A DNA stretch of 64,000 nucleotides from Cyanobacteria bacterium REEB459 (GCA_018970085.1 JAGWXD010000015.1:1-64000); one strand, 5' to 3'; shown: positions 1-8,278, counted from the stretch's first letter. Notes: generated by a model from the letters alone, not told the origin. Translations and numbers: made by a program.

Positions 1-199
1 ATCCGATCGTTAGAAAAGACCATGACTCCCTCTAGTTTTACCCCTGTCCCAACTGTAGCACTGGCTGCCCCCCTGCCCTACTCGAAATAGGTTGAGGGTT
101 GAGTTATGGCGGGCGGCTTTAGCCAGCCATCTCCGGGCAGGATGAATTGCTTAACAACAGAACCGGCTAGAGGTGCTGGGTCGCCCCCTCTGCTACACT

Positions 200-223
200 T
201 ATCTACGACTCTATCTACGACTC
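200..223. repeat. two perfect tandem copies of a 12-bp unit
   Basis: The 12-mer TATCTACGACTC occurs twice back to back, ending about 48 bases before the ATG of the DUF3611 gene. It may be a slippage duplication or a duplicated regulatory half-site in the promoter or leader. No other copy was noticed nearby, and no function can be assigned. Confidence 0.6.
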
Positions 224-271
224 CGACTTGGCCCAGAGACATCAACGCCTCAGCTTTAAAGTCAATTACCT

Positions 272-847
272 ATGACACCCGACCTAAACTACACCCTGCC
301 GCCCGCTGTCCGCCGAATTGCTAACGCCTTTCTGCTAAATGGCTGGATCAGTTTTTGGTGCCAGGCGGTCCTGGCAGTGATTGCCAGTCTGGTGTTGTTA
401 TTTGGCCTGGCTAATTTGGGTACCCGTTCTGGCGCTGCCAGTAATCCTGGCACTGCAGCCGGTTTAAGCCTCACCGCGATAGGTTTGATAGTGGTTTATC
501 TGACTACCTACTGGGCCTTTGGTTACACCCGCCTAGCTCGCCGTCTGCGCAGTCGAGACGGATCTCGCCGCCCCAGCCCTAAGGATGCTACTACATCCCT
601 ACGCCTGGGCATCATTATAAGCATGGCGGGTACCCTAGTCACCCTGCTGGGTAGTAACGCCCTGGTAGGGTCCCTGCTGGCGGTATCGCTGACGCCAGGA
701 GTCGCTTTTTTTGTGCCCGGCACCATGGGGCAGTTTGTCAGACCGGTTGATATTTTTGTGATGCAAGGCAATACCATTGTGCTTTTGGCCCACTTTATCT
801 TCCTGGCCTGTACCCTGTGGTTGCTGCGTACTATTAACCGGGCTTAA
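272..847 (+). CDS. DUF3611 family multi-spanning membrane protein
   Basis: This 191-residue protein resembles the cyanobacterial and plastid DUF3611 family, whose function is unknown. Four hydrophobic segments are visible at about residues 26-49, 61-85, 112-139 and 165-187. A basic loop rich in Arg (LARRLRSRDGSRRP) lies between the second and third. There is no cleavable signal peptide, so it is probably an integral protein of the thylakoid or plasma membrane. The ATG start follows a short leader containing a tandem 12-bp repeat. The next gene on the strand is a phycobilin lyase about 80 bases downstream, but a shared function cannot be inferred. Confidence 0.8.
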   Translation: MTPDLNYTLPPAVRRIANAFLLNGWISFWCQAVLAVIASLVLLFGLANLGTRSGAASNPGTAAGLSLTAIGLIVVYLTTYWAFGYTRLARRLRSRDGSRRPSPKDATTSLRLGIIISMAGTLVTLLGSNALVGSLLAVSLTPGVAFFVPGTMGQFVRPVDIFVMQGNTIVLLAHFIFLACTLWLLRTINRA

Positions 848-926
848 GGGGGCGGGTTTCCAGACCACAAGACCATGGTCTATGATCAAACCATAGTGTT
901 GTACCGTACCGGTTTACCCCTCACCT

Positions 927-1520
927 ATGGACGTAATGGACTTTTTCCGCCTGAGTGCGGGTCAATGGCATTCCCAGCGCACTACCCATCACTTGCCCTT
1001 TCGGCGGGCCGAACTGGGTGACTCAACCATCTTTGTAGAAGCCCTGGAGGAGGGCCACCCCAGGGTGGTGGAAATTTGTCAGCTCCATAGCGTCGATCCG
1101 GCCTTGGCGGTGGGTGGTGCCCTGGTTACCTGGCAAGGCTCCATGGCTTGGGACCGGGAGGATGAAAATCATACCGGTAATACTGTATTTGCCCTGGTAC
1201 CCGATCGCCATCAGCCGGGCACCGGTCAGCTATTACGGGAGCGAGGTTACGCCGAGATCGTGCCGGTGATCGGTCGTTATGATATTGACGCCGATCAGGC
1301 TCTGGTGCTGACCACCGAGTACGAAACCATGAGTTCTGTGGAACGGTTCTGGTTTGCCCATGCCAACCTGCGGTTGCGCACCAGTGTGGTAAAGCGGTTT
1401 GGCGGCTTTAACACCGCTTCTTTTTGTGCCGAAAGTCGAATTATGCCGGTTACTGCCCCAGCTACCGCAGAAACCCTTGATCTCTCCTCCCCTCCCCTGT
1501 TATCGGCCTTTGGCTGGTAA
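927..1520 (+). CDS. cpcS: phycobiliprotein lyase, CpcS/CpeS family
   Basis: Lyases of this family attach phycocyanobilin or a related bilin to a conserved cysteine of phycobiliprotein beta or allophycocyanin subunits, acting in the cytoplasm before phycobilisome assembly. The 197-residue product opens with the family's typical MDFFRLSAGQWHSQRTTHH, and continues with a lipocalin-like beta barrel pattern (GNTVFALVPD, YAEIVPVIGRYDID, TEYETMSSVERFWFAHANLRLRTS). The length is normal for CpcS. Two ATGs lie three codons apart, and the first (927) gives the family's MDxM start. Which phycobiliprotein it serves cannot be read from context, because no cpc or apc gene is in the window. Two stacked hairpins follow the stop codon. 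Confidence 0.88.
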   Translation: MDVMDFFRLSAGQWHSQRTTHHLPFRRAELGDSTIFVEALEEGHPRVVEICQLHSVDPALAVGGALVTWQGSMAWDREDENHTGNTVFALVPDRHQPGTGQLLRERGYAEIVPVIGRYDIDADQALVLTTEYETMSSVERFWFAHANLRLRTSVVKRFGGFNTASFCAESRIMPVTAPATAETLDLSSPPLLSAFGW

Positions 1521-1521
1521 A

Positions 1522-1569
1522 GTAACCGCCGGGTTACCAGGGGGCCGTTACCAGGCAGTTGCCCCCTGG
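1522..1569 (+). terminator. two tandem hairpins directly after cpcS
   Basis: Two bases after the TAA stop, GTAACC (1522-1527) pairs with GGTTAC (1532-1537) around a 4-base loop. A second stem, CCAGGGGGC (1537-1545) with GCCCCCTGG (1561-1569), follows immediately. There is no T tract, so this may act as an mRNA 3' stabiliser or a factor-assisted terminator. It sits between convergent genes. Confidence 0.55.
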
Positions 1570-1641
1570 GATTATTCTATTGGTGCGGTTTGCATTCTAG
1601 AGCCCTCGTTATCAACCCGATTGTCCTGGCTAGGCCCAGTC

Positions 1642-1998
1642 TCAGGCCCCAAAGGACTTGCCACACCCGCAGGTCTGGCTGGCATTGGGGTTGGTAAATT
1701 GAAAACCACCCCCAATTAGGGCATCGCTGTAGTCCAGCATTAACCCGTAGAGATAGAGCAGACTTTTCTTATCGCAGATTACCTGAAACCCATCGTAGTC
1801 ATAAACTTCGTCGTGGTCGTTGATATTTTCAGGCTTTTCAAAATCCATAGTGTAAGACATACCAGAGCATCCGCCCTGGCGTACCCCCACCCGCAGGCAA
1901 AGGGCTTGGTTACCCTGACTATGTTGCAAAGCCTTCACATGCTCCAGGGCTTTAGCGGAGAGTAAAATACCCCGTGACTGTTCCTTAACCTGAGCCAT
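1642..1998 (-). CDS. sufA: A-type iron-sulfur carrier, SufA/IscA family
   Basis: A-type carriers hold Fe-S clusters or iron and pass them to apoproteins. The 118-residue protein has the three ligands expected for the family: Cys44 in GGCSGMSY, and Cys110 and Cys112 in the C-terminal CGCG motif. The GGGFQFTNPNA segment is the usual stretch before the last cysteines. Length and architecture fit SufA/IscA without extensions. The gene stands alone between convergent cpcS and a divergent unassigned gene, not in a suf operon, as is common in cyanobacteria. SufA versus IscA cannot be separated from the sequence alone. Confidence 0.9.
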   Translation of the reverse strand: MAQVKEQSRGILLSAKALEHVKALQHSQGNQALCLRVGVRQGGCSGMSYTMDFEKPENINDHDEVYDYDGFQVICDKKSLLYLYGLMLDYSDALIGGGFQFTNPNASQTCGCGKSFGA

Positions 1999-2261
1999 AC
2001 CAACGCTCCTTTTGAGGATTAACAGCGATTAACCGCCTCAATTGAGCGGTTAGGCGCTACAACTAAGGGAGGAGAACAGCGCGATCGCATTGGTCTCACC
2101 CCGGGCTTCTGTCGCTTTTTTTAGTTTAGCTTAGCCTCTCGGAAACCACAGTTAGAAAACTTATAGGAAGACCTTGCCTACCCTTAAACTCGTCTATGCT
2201 GATCAAAGCCAAGGGCTAATTTAGGGCAACTGCTACCCCGTTTCCTAGTTTTTCCCGTACC

Positions 2262-3917
2262 ATGACTCGATTGAACCGTATTACTATTGACCGGCTCAAA
2301 CAAATACCCCGGATCGCAACGGTATGGGAAGGCGATCGTCGACCAATGCACCATCGGGCTGAAGCAGAGCCCATCCCCTGGGGACGGCAAGGTGAAGACA
2401 GCGACTGCATCATCTGGCTAGATAGTGGCCATGGTAAAGTGCGGGGAATTAGTATTGTGCCTGCCAGTAGTGGCTATGAGCCAGTGGTCAGGACCCTACT
2501 CCAGGCAATTGAAGCCCCCCAGGGAGGGTTGGCACCGGCTCGCCCGCAAAAGGTAATTGTGTGTAACCGGGAATTACAGTTTTATCTGCGGGGCGCCCTA
2601 CAAGATCTAGATATTGCGGTTGATTACGAAGCTGCTCTGCCCCTAATTGACGATCTGTTCAGTGCCCTCCAGCAACCCAAGTCTCTGGCCACCGCCCAAC
2701 TGCCCCAGCGCTACAGCCAGGCAATGCAGGCTAGGGCCATGGAAATTTGGGAACTGGCTCCCTGGCATAGCCTCAATGAGCAACAGATTTTAGCCGTCGA
2801 ACTGAACCACTGGGATCTCGATACCCTCTATATTTCCGTACTGGGTATGGGCGGAGTGGAGTACGGCCTGTTAATGTATCGCTCCCTGGCCTCCCTCACC
2901 CAGTTTCGAGAGCGGGTGCTGATGGGGGAGCAGTCCTCTAAGCAAATGCAGGAGGCCTTTCTAGAGCAGGACTGCCTGTTTCTCAATTTCGAGTTGTTTA
3001 CAGACCAAGACGCAACCCTACCATCTTTGCAGGATAGGCACTGGTCGAAGATGGTGGATGCCCCTGATATTGTCAAACCTGACTTCGGTAGTATCCATCC
3101 CCTGGAGGGGATGCGGGGTCAACTGGTGGAGCAAGAAGGGGCGGTACTGCTGGTGGTACTGGAGGCCATTAAACGCTTTTTTAGCAAGTATCGCTCTCAG
3201 TTAGAGTCCCCCGTCTGCGTCCCCCTCAAGGGTACCTATCAGATTGCCAATCCTGAAAAGACCCAGGCACCCTCCCTCAAGGTGACGGTGAAAACCCTAC
3301 CAGAGGTAACCCGAGTCCTCAGCGCCCAAACCAATCAGGCCATTGCTGACGACTTTGCTGGCTCTACAGGTGGTTCTGGGTTCCCCACCCTGCGGGATGA
3401 TTACATTCCCCAGGGTACCTTAATTTTGCTGGTTGAATTTGCCCTTAGCGAGCTAAACTACCTGCGACAGAATCGGCCCATCGTCTATCAAAGCCAATCC
3501 CAAGCCGATTACGGCCTAGCCCCCACGCTGCCGGCGGTAATTGTCCAAACCTCCCGGCCTAAGGCCAAGACCCTGGTGGGTCAGTTGCAACGGGCGGGCG
3601 GCATTCAATCGGTGTGTTTTAACTTTGGCCGCGATCCGAAGCAGCAGTTGAAGCTTAACCTGGGCTTGTTTCAGACCGGCGATGGGGAACTGCACCTGTT
3701 TGCCGAGTACGATGCCAGCCATCCCCTGGATCAACAGCTACTGAAGCACTGGGAATCCTGGCAAAAAGCTGCTAAGGGTCATTGTCTGGTGATTGTGGCT
3801 ACTGGTTTGACCGGCCAGAGTCAGGGTAAACCAACCCTGAAGGATATGGTGGCGGTTTTTGAGGCCCATTACCGCACTCCCAAGGATCTACAGTTACCCC
3901 CTCTGCTATTGAGTTAG
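2262..3917 (+). CDS. conserved cyanobacterial protein of unknown function (possibly DUF6930-related)
   Basis: This 551-residue soluble protein has no signal peptide or membrane segment. The N-terminal part (about residues 1-130) resembles a domain I associate, without certainty, with DUF6930: an IIWLDSGHGKVRGI strand, then KVIVCNRELQFYLRGALQDLDIAV. Further segments look like mixed alpha/beta folds, and no catalytic motif stands out. The ATG at 2262 gives a plausible start. The gene is single and is followed by an unrelated stress protein gene. I do not recognise a function. The reading frame is long, codon use matches the neighbours and there are no internal stops, so it is certainly coding. 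Confidence 0.7.
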   Translation: MTRLNRITIDRLKQIPRIATVWEGDRRPMHHRAEAEPIPWGRQGEDSDCIIWLDSGHGKVRGISIVPASSGYEPVVRTLLQAIEAPQGGLAPARPQKVIVCNRELQFYLRGALQDLDIAVDYEAALPLIDDLFSALQQPKSLATAQLPQRYSQAMQARAMEIWELAPWHSLNEQQILAVELNHWDLDTLYISVLGMGGVEYGLLMYRSLASLTQFRERVLMGEQSSKQMQEAFLEQDCLFLNFELFTDQDATLPSLQDRHWSKMVDAPDIVKPDFGSIHPLEGMRGQLVEQEGAVLLVVLEAIKRFFSKYRSQLESPVCVPLKGTYQIANPEKTQAPSLKVTVKTLPEVTRVLSAQTNQAIADDFAGSTGGSGFPTLRDDYIPQGTLILLVEFALSELNYLRQNRPIVYQSQSQADYGLAPTLPAVIVQTSRPKAKTLVGQLQRAGGIQSVCFNFGRDPKQQLKLNLGLFQTGDGELHLFAEYDASHPLDQQLLKHWESWQKAAKGHCLVIVATGLTGQSQGKPTLKDMVAVFEAHYRTPKDLQLPPLLLS

Positions 3918-4089
3918 CCAACGGTCTCTAAGGCACCCCACTAAAGAGACTCAGGATATGTGCCTTTGTTACAGCCCTGGTCCCCTTAGTGGAGTCCGTC
4001 CCATAATAGAAGCATAGCCTTCCTCTGAGACCAGTTAACCAGGCTCTCAAGGATGTCCGTCTCTTACAAATCCAACCAGGAGACTGACC

Positions 4090-4635
4090 ATGTTTAGCAA
4101 AATTTTGGTGGCCTTAGACAACTCACCCCTACGCGGCGTAGTCTTTAATCAGGCCCTGCAACTAGCCCAAAAAACCGGTGCCAGCCTTAGTTTGCTGCAC
4201 GTTCTATCGGCTTATGAAGAGGGTAGCCCAGTTGTACCTATCCACTCTTATCAGGCCTATTATCCAATCCTGGATGATGCCATTTGGAAAGATTACCAGG
4301 AACGCTGGGGAAAGTTTGAAACCGATCGCCTAGCCCGACTGCAGGCAGAAGCCGACCAGGCCCTGGCGGCAGGAATCTGTACGGAGTTTTCTCAGGTAGT
4401 GGGGGATCCGGCCCCAACCATTTGCGCCACGGCCCAGTCCTCCCAAGCCGATCTAATTGTGGTTGGCAGCCATGGCCGCAGGGGTCTCGAAGCCATTATG
4501 CTGGGCAGCGTCAGCAACTATGTCATGCATCGGGCTCCCTGCTCGGTGCTGGTGGTGCGTGGGGGGCTCACCCCCGCTGGCCTGACAACTGCGGCAATGG
4601 CCCAACCCCAGCCAGCACCTGCCTCTATGGGTTGA
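4090..4635 (+). CDS. universal stress protein, UspA family
   Basis: UspA-fold proteins bind ATP and help cells through starvation or redox stress. The 181-residue protein begins FSKILVALDNS and carries the nucleotide-binding signature near residues 126-141: GSHGRRG, nine residues, then GSVSNYV. It closes with the APCSVLVV strand. An insert of about 30 residues rich in Tyr and aromatic residues (SYQAYYPILDDAIWKDYQERWGKF) after the first helix is seen in many cyanobacterial members. A short Pro/Ala tail follows the fold. An AGGAG-like ribosome site sits just before the ATG. The target process is unknown. Confidence 0.9.
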   Translation: MFSKILVALDNSPLRGVVFNQALQLAQKTGASLSLLHVLSAYEEGSPVVPIHSYQAYYPILDDAIWKDYQERWGKFETDRLARLQAEADQALAAGICTEFSQVVGDPAPTICATAQSSQADLIVVGSHGRRGLEAIMLGSVSNYVMHRAPCSVLVVRGGLTPAGLTTAAMAQPQPAPASMG

Positions 4636-4813
4636 AAGATTAAAAAGAATTAGCTCAAGCCTCTAGCTGTAACCCTCTGGCCAGGGCTAGAGACACTCTG
4701 GCGTAGAGATGGCTATCAAACCACAAACCGGCCATGGCAAATCTCTCTTTGAGACCAAATGTATTCATACTGAGTCTTTTTCTGATACTGATTAGTCTGC
4801 AAAAGAGAGAACT

Positions 4814-4834
4814 AATGTCTTTTTATGAGACCAA
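4814..4834. repeat. 21-bp direct repeat, copy 1
   Basis: AATGTCTTTTTATGAGACCA(A) matches the copy at 5069-5089 at 20 of 21 positions; only A/G at the twelfth base differs. GTCT and AGAC near the ends form a small internal inverted repeat. Confidence 0.7.
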
Positions 4835-4918
4835 CAGGTCTATCATTAGGTCTAACCATGGTACCTATGAGACTTATTGTGGGCTATCAGGTTTCCTTCC
4901 CAGGATCGCTGGAGGCCA

Positions 4919-4959
4919 GAAGCCTGAATAGTTGCGTATGAAGCAACTATTCAGGCTTC
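4919..4959. repeat. perfect 17-bp inverted repeat (hairpin)
   Basis: Arms 4919-4935 and 4943-4959 are perfectly complementary (GAAGCCTGAATAGTTGC and its complement) around a 7-base loop. No T tract follows on either strand, so a simple intrinsic terminator is unlikely. It may be a palindromic repeat or a transposon end remnant. Confidence 0.75.
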
Positions 4960-5068
4960 AAGAATGCTTGTCCCTTAAAGGATTTAAGATACCAAGGATT
5001 TGTCCTGGACTAATTCTGGACTAAATTAGGTCCGTCAGGCAAAAGGGGGACAGGCAATCCGCAAAATA

Positions 5069-5089
5069 AATGTCTTTTTGTGAGACCAA
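5069..5089. repeat. 21-bp direct repeat, copy 2
   Basis: Second copy of the repeat at 4814-4834, in the same orientation and 255 bases away, with one mismatch. Confidence 0.7.
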
Positions 5090-5456
5090 TAAAGCTTGTC
5101 GCTAGACTTATCGGCAGAATGATTGGTCCAGGTACGAGACAGTTGATAGCACTCAGGGTTGGGTCGGCCCCCTGATGGTTAATACCATCATAAAAGAATA
5201 GATAGACTACGGGCCGCATCGTTTCTATTTCTGTTTCCACGCCCCAGCCCGCGCCATTGGCTGAGACCTCAGTCGAGACAATCGCTGGGAAATTGTCAAT
5301 ACTTGCCTGCCAGAGAGGTACCCTCCATCTGGAGGTATCAGCTCTTTTGCGGGTCGGGTCATGGTGGTGGTGGCGTGGCCAATTAAATGTCTTGAGATAA
5401 GACTCAATAGGTCAATAGCTAGACCCTTAGTGAAATCTATTGGTCTTATTTTAAGA

Positions 5457-6581
5457 TTATTGATCGCCGGGTAGACTCCTGGCGATCTCCAGGCACTCTG
5501 CTAGAGGGGCATTGGTCTTAATGGCCTGGGCCTCTAGGTGAGGTACGGCGGCCTCATAGCCGGCCTGGTGCAGGGCCTTTACCAGGCGATCACGGCGGGG
5601 TATATCCATTCCACCCCGATGGCCAATCTCGGCCAGGGTGTAATAGTAGGGGGGGAGATGGGCTTCCGCCGCCATGGCTTGCAGTAATCTGGCCGGGGTT
5701 GGCCAGCCCCAGGTAGAGGCCAGTTGCCCCATGGCAGTAAGGGTTGGCCGGTGATGGAGGGGCCCCAGCCAGAGGGGGCCACTGACTACGATCTTGGGCT
5801 GGGAGCAAGGGCAATTCACCTGTCCTAGCTGTCGCCAGGTTATGGTTTGAAACTCTCCGCAGCCATGGCAGTAGGCTAGAAAACCGTAGGTCTCAGGGGT
5901 AAGGGTGGAGGGTCTAACTACCCTCACCATTACCCGGTGGACCTGGCCAGTAAACAGGCTAAAACGGGGTTCGATGCCCAGCCCTCGGGCGGCCGCTACC
6001 TGGGCAATGTGACCCAGTAGTAGTCGTAGTCCCTGCTCGTGGGCGGCTGGGTGACATCGGGCATAAGCAGGATAAATTTGCAGGCTGCGCTGGGGGTCAT
6101 GGCCACTGCTGGAACGACCGTCGGTACTGGTTAGATACAGCAGCCCCCCCAGGCGTACCGCCCATAGCCCCGCTTCGGCGTGGGGGGCGGGGCTGCCAAA
6201 ATTATCAATATCAACTAAATCGTAAAAGTCCTGACGTTGGTAGCAATCCAGGCAAAGGCGAAGGCTATTATGCTGGGTGAGTCGATAGCGATCGCCGGGT
6301 AGACAGGCCAAATTGGCCGCCAGAATCGGCATCACCTCAGGGTTACCCTCATTGGCCCAGACCCAATCAGCCCCTGCCTCTAGCACGTAGCGCAGGGGCC
6401 TAACTCCACAGCCACTCATGGCATCTAGCACCCGGAGGCGAGCATGGGTCTGGCGATAGAGACTGGCACAGAGCACCGCCAGGTCTCGGGCGATGGCACT
6501 ACGGGGTCGGTAGAAAGCCGACCCCACCTGGAATCTAGCCTGACCTTCCCGCTGCTGTCGGGAATCCCCTGTGGTTGTCAC
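5457..6581 (-). CDS. trm1: tRNA (guanine26-N2)-dimethyltransferase, Trm1 family
   Basis: Trm1 enzymes use S-adenosylmethionine to make N2,N2-dimethylguanosine in tRNA, chiefly at G26. The 374-residue protein has the SAM-binding motif DAMSGCGVR (53-61) and an active-site block DIDNFGSP (124-131), where archaeal and eukaryal enzymes usually have D-x-DPFGSP. Four cysteines (238, 241, 257, 259) form the family's zinc site (CHGC and CPC). The start is GTG, one base after the upstream gene's TAG, which indicates coupled translation. Trm1 is uncommon in bacteria but known in cyanobacteria and Aquifex. The Pro-to-Asn change in the catalytic block may be lineage-specific. Confidence 0.88.
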   Translation of the reverse strand: MTTTGDSRQQREGQARFQVGSAFYRPRSAIARDLAVLCASLYRQTHARLRVLDAMSGCGVRPLRYVLEAGADWVWANEGNPEVMPILAANLACLPGDRYRLTQHNSLRLCLDCYQRQDFYDLVDIDNFGSPAPHAEAGLWAVRLGGLLYLTSTDGRSSSGHDPQRSLQIYPAYARCHPAAHEQGLRLLLGHIAQVAAARGLGIEPRFSLFTGQVHRVMVRVVRPSTLTPETYGFLAYCHGCGEFQTITWRQLGQVNCPCSQPKIVVSGPLWLGPLHHRPTLTAMGQLASTWGWPTPARLLQAMAAEAHLPPYYYTLAEIGHRGGMDIPRRDRLVKALHQAGYEAAVPHLEAQAIKTNAPLAECLEIARSLPGDQ

Positions 6582-6582
6582 C

Positions 6583-6879
6583 CTAGAGGGCCGCCATGGC
6601 TCGGGCGATCGCTGCCTCCAGGGTTGGTTTGGCCAGTTCCGTTAGGACAAAAACCTCCTGCACCGTTTTTCCCTTACGGGCGATTAACTTAAAACCACCC
6701 CGAATTGGTACCGATACCTTTACCCGCATGTCGGGGGAATGGGCTCGCACATTGGCAATCACCCCCGGGGTGACGGTGCCAATGCCTGGCTGCTCTAATA
6801 GCTTTTCGAGGATGGGGATCAATCCAGGTAAATGGGTAGAGTGGTTCCAAACCAGGCGGTTATCTGAAGCTTGAGTCAT
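6583..6879 (-). CDS. DUF2103 family protein
   Basis: This 98-residue basic protein resembles the cyanobacterial DUF2103 family (sometimes annotated as metal-binding). It begins with RLVWNHSTHLPGLIPILEKL and has an IRGGFKLIARKGKTVQEVFVLT stretch. The alternating basic and hydrophobic residues and the GGFKLIARKGK loop suggest nucleic-acid or ribosome contact, but this is inference. It starts at an ATG and ends one base before the GTG of trm1, so the two are almost surely one transcript and a role near tRNA is possible. ClpS lies 33 bases upstream on the same strand. Confidence 0.75.
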   Translation of the reverse strand: MTQASDNRLVWNHSTHLPGLIPILEKLLEQPGIGTVTPGVIANVRAHSPDMRVKVSVPIRGGFKLIARKGKTVQEVFVLTELAKPTLEAAIARAMAAL

Positions 6880-6912
6880 AAAAAAATCTTAAAAAAGCAG
6901 TTGCTTTTTGGA

Positions 6913-7230
6913 TTATGCCCGTTCAAGGGGGGCCATCGTCAAGCCAGCTCGAGTCAGTTGGCTATGGTAGAGCTCTGCCTGCTCAAGGGGGCCCACCCAG
7001 ACGACGGCCTGGCCCTCATGGTGAATTTGATTGGTTAAATTCCAGGCCTGGTCACTGCCCATACCAGGTATATACTTCATCAGACATTCGGCGACATGCT
7101 GAAAAGTATTGACGTCGTCATTGAGAACGATAATTTTGTAGTTAGGGTAGGGCTGGCGAGTGGCCTGACTGGTTTTTTCCGGTGCCAGGGCGGGAGCTGA
7201 AGCCATCCCCTCAGGTAGAACCAAAGTCAT
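6913..7230 (-). CDS. clpS: ATP-dependent Clp protease adaptor ClpS
   Basis: ClpS delivers N-degron substrates to the Clp chaperone (ClpC in cyanobacteria). The 105-residue protein has the family core: YKIIVLNDDVNTFQHVAECL, with the substrate-pocket NDD, then the Q-AWNLTNQIHHEGQAVVWVG segment and E-Q-AE-YHSQL near the end. About 30 poorly conserved residues precede the core, as is usual. The gene probably starts the clpS-DUF2103-trm1 transcript. ClpP3 and ClpR are also in the window but in a separate operon. A second ClpS paralogue is common in cyanobacteria, and which type this is was not resolved. Confidence 0.93.
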   Translation of the reverse strand: MTLVLPEGMASAPALAPEKTSQATRQPYPNYKIIVLNDDVNTFQHVAECLMKYIPGMGSDQAWNLTNQIHHEGQAVVWVGPLEQAELYHSQLTRAGLTMAPLERA

Positions 7231-7287
7231 GGCGTATAGGGCAAAGAACAGGTAAGGGTAACTAGACCATCTGGAGGTGAGTCCATC

Positions 7288-7393
7288 CTATAGCAGTTGT
7301 TCGTCCAATCGAGATTGTAGGCTAGGGCCATTGACCACAGGCTAAGGTCCAGAGGCTGGCTCGGCATCCTGCCCTCACCGACAACTGCTATAG
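7288..7393. mobile_element. MITE-like element with 13-bp terminal inverted repeats
   Basis: CTATAGCAGTTGT (7288-7300) is exactly complementary to ACAACTGCTATAG (7381-7393), bounding 106 bases with no coding capacity. The TA within each end could be a TA target duplication, as made by IS630/Tc1-mariner elements, in which case the element proper runs from TAGCAGTTGT to ACAACTGCTA. No longer target duplication is visible. I saw no second copy in the window. Assignment to IS630 is inference from end sequence and TA context. Confidence 0.6.
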
Positions 7394-7480
7394 TAACAAC
7401 ATAAATGAATCTAGCGAATTAGGCCAGAACCAATGCCGATCAGGTTAACCCCTGTGCTTACCTCAATGGTCATTCTCATC

Positions 7481-7500
7481 CTCAGTCTTGCAAGACTGAG
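7481..7500. promoter_or_regulatory. perfect 20-bp palindrome upstream of lepB
   Basis: CTCAGTCTTG is followed directly by its exact complement CAAGACTGAG, with no loop. It lies about 186 bases before the lepB start. A zero-loop palindrome suits a dimeric protein operator better than an RNA terminator. The binding factor is unknown. Confidence 0.5.
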
Positions 7501-7686
7501 ATGCACCCCATCTACCCAAGCTATGTCAGAAAGTTTTCTGCGCTGCTAAAATCTATCTAGCTACGGTTGCCGGCATTGGGCAAAGGCGGCTAAATACCTT
7601 ATCCGGTTTTGATGCCAGGCGGTTAAGTCCTTTAAACCTGCTCCGGCCTGTTAACCAAAGCTATGCATTTTATATCGAGTTAGAAC

Positions 7687-8247
7687 TTGTCTCCATCTTC
7701 TCCTCAGCCATCTTCCCGTCGCCCCAATCCCTGGGTTGAATTACTGCAAACCGTTGCCCTCAGCGTTGTTCTGGCGTTAGGGATTCGCCACTACATTGCC
7801 GAAGCTCGCTACATTCCATCGGGTTCGATGGAGCCCACCCTGCAAATCAATGATCGACTGGTGATAGAAAAAGTAACTTATCACTTCAATCCACCGCGCC
7901 GCGGAGATATTGTTGTGTTCTGGCCCCCCGCCAGCCTTACCCCCCCGGGTCAGCACCGCGACGCTTTCATTAAGCGAGTCATCGGCATTCCGGGCGATGT
8001 AGTAGAGGTTCGCAACGGTCAGGTTTATGTCAACGGCTCTGGCTTAAAAGAGGGCTACATCAAGGAAGCCCCCAATTACCAATGGGGACCTGAACGCGTT
8101 CCCGAGTCCTCCTACTTAGTGTTAGGAGACAACCGCAACAGCAGCTACGACAGCCACGCCTGGGGGTTTGTTCCTTCTCAAAATATCATTGGCAAGGCCA
8201 TGGTGAGATTCTGGCCGCCGCAACGGCTGGGATGGCTGGAGAATTAG
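7687..8247 (+). CDS. lepB: signal peptidase I
   Basis: The enzyme cleaves signal peptides from proteins exported across the plasma or thylakoid membrane. The 186-residue product has one N-terminal membrane segment (about 18-37), the nucleophile Ser47 in IPSGSMEPTL, the general base Lys96 in FIKRVIGIPGD, and the late motif LGDNRNSSYDSHAWGFVP. Length and order match the short cyanobacterial type. The start is TTG at 7687, the only start codon that keeps the full N terminus; no strong ribosome site is seen. A compact hairpin at 8256-8274 follows the stop. Confidence 0.93.
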   Translation: MSPSSPQPSSRRPNPWVELLQTVALSVVLALGIRHYIAEARYIPSGSMEPTLQINDRLVIEKVTYHFNPPRRGDIVVFWPPASLTPPGQHRDAFIKRVIGIPGDVVEVRNGQVYVNGSGLKEGYIKEAPNYQWGPERVPESSYLVLGDNRNSSYDSHAWGFVPSQNIIGKAMVRFWPPQRLGWLEN

Positions 8248-8255
8248 TTTAAAGG

Positions 8256-8274
8256 GCCAGGCACCCTGCCTGGC
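8256..8274 (+). terminator. hairpin after lepB
   Basis: GCCAGGCA (8256-8263) pairs perfectly with TGCCTGGC (8267-8274) across a CCC loop, 8 bases after the stop codon. There is no T tract. It is a likely 3' end structure for the lepB transcript. Confidence 0.5.
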
Positions 8275-8278
8275 GACC

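Larger units (their letters stand above)
4636..5456. other. gene-free region with short repeats
   Basis: About 820 bases lie between the universal stress gene and trm1 with no convincing coding frame. The short open frames present look unlike proteins. The region is less G+C-rich than its flanks. It carries a 21-bp direct repeat (4814-4834 and 5069-5089), a perfect 17-bp hairpin (4919-4959), and several more GAGACC words. It looks like the remains of one or more small mobile elements or a decayed gene, but no parent could be identified. Confidence 0.6.
7231..7686. other. 456-bp intergenic region between clpS and lepB
   Basis: This spacer separates the divergent genes clpS and lepB. It contains the 106-bp element with 13-bp terminal inverted repeats at 7288-7393 and the perfect palindrome at 7481-7500. 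No coding frame is supported. It should also hold the promoters of both flanking genes. Confidence 0.7.

Noticed and set aside
4734-4931. 65-codon frame in the repeat-rich stretch
   Set aside because: It includes the direct repeat and hairpin arm and reads unlike a natural protein.
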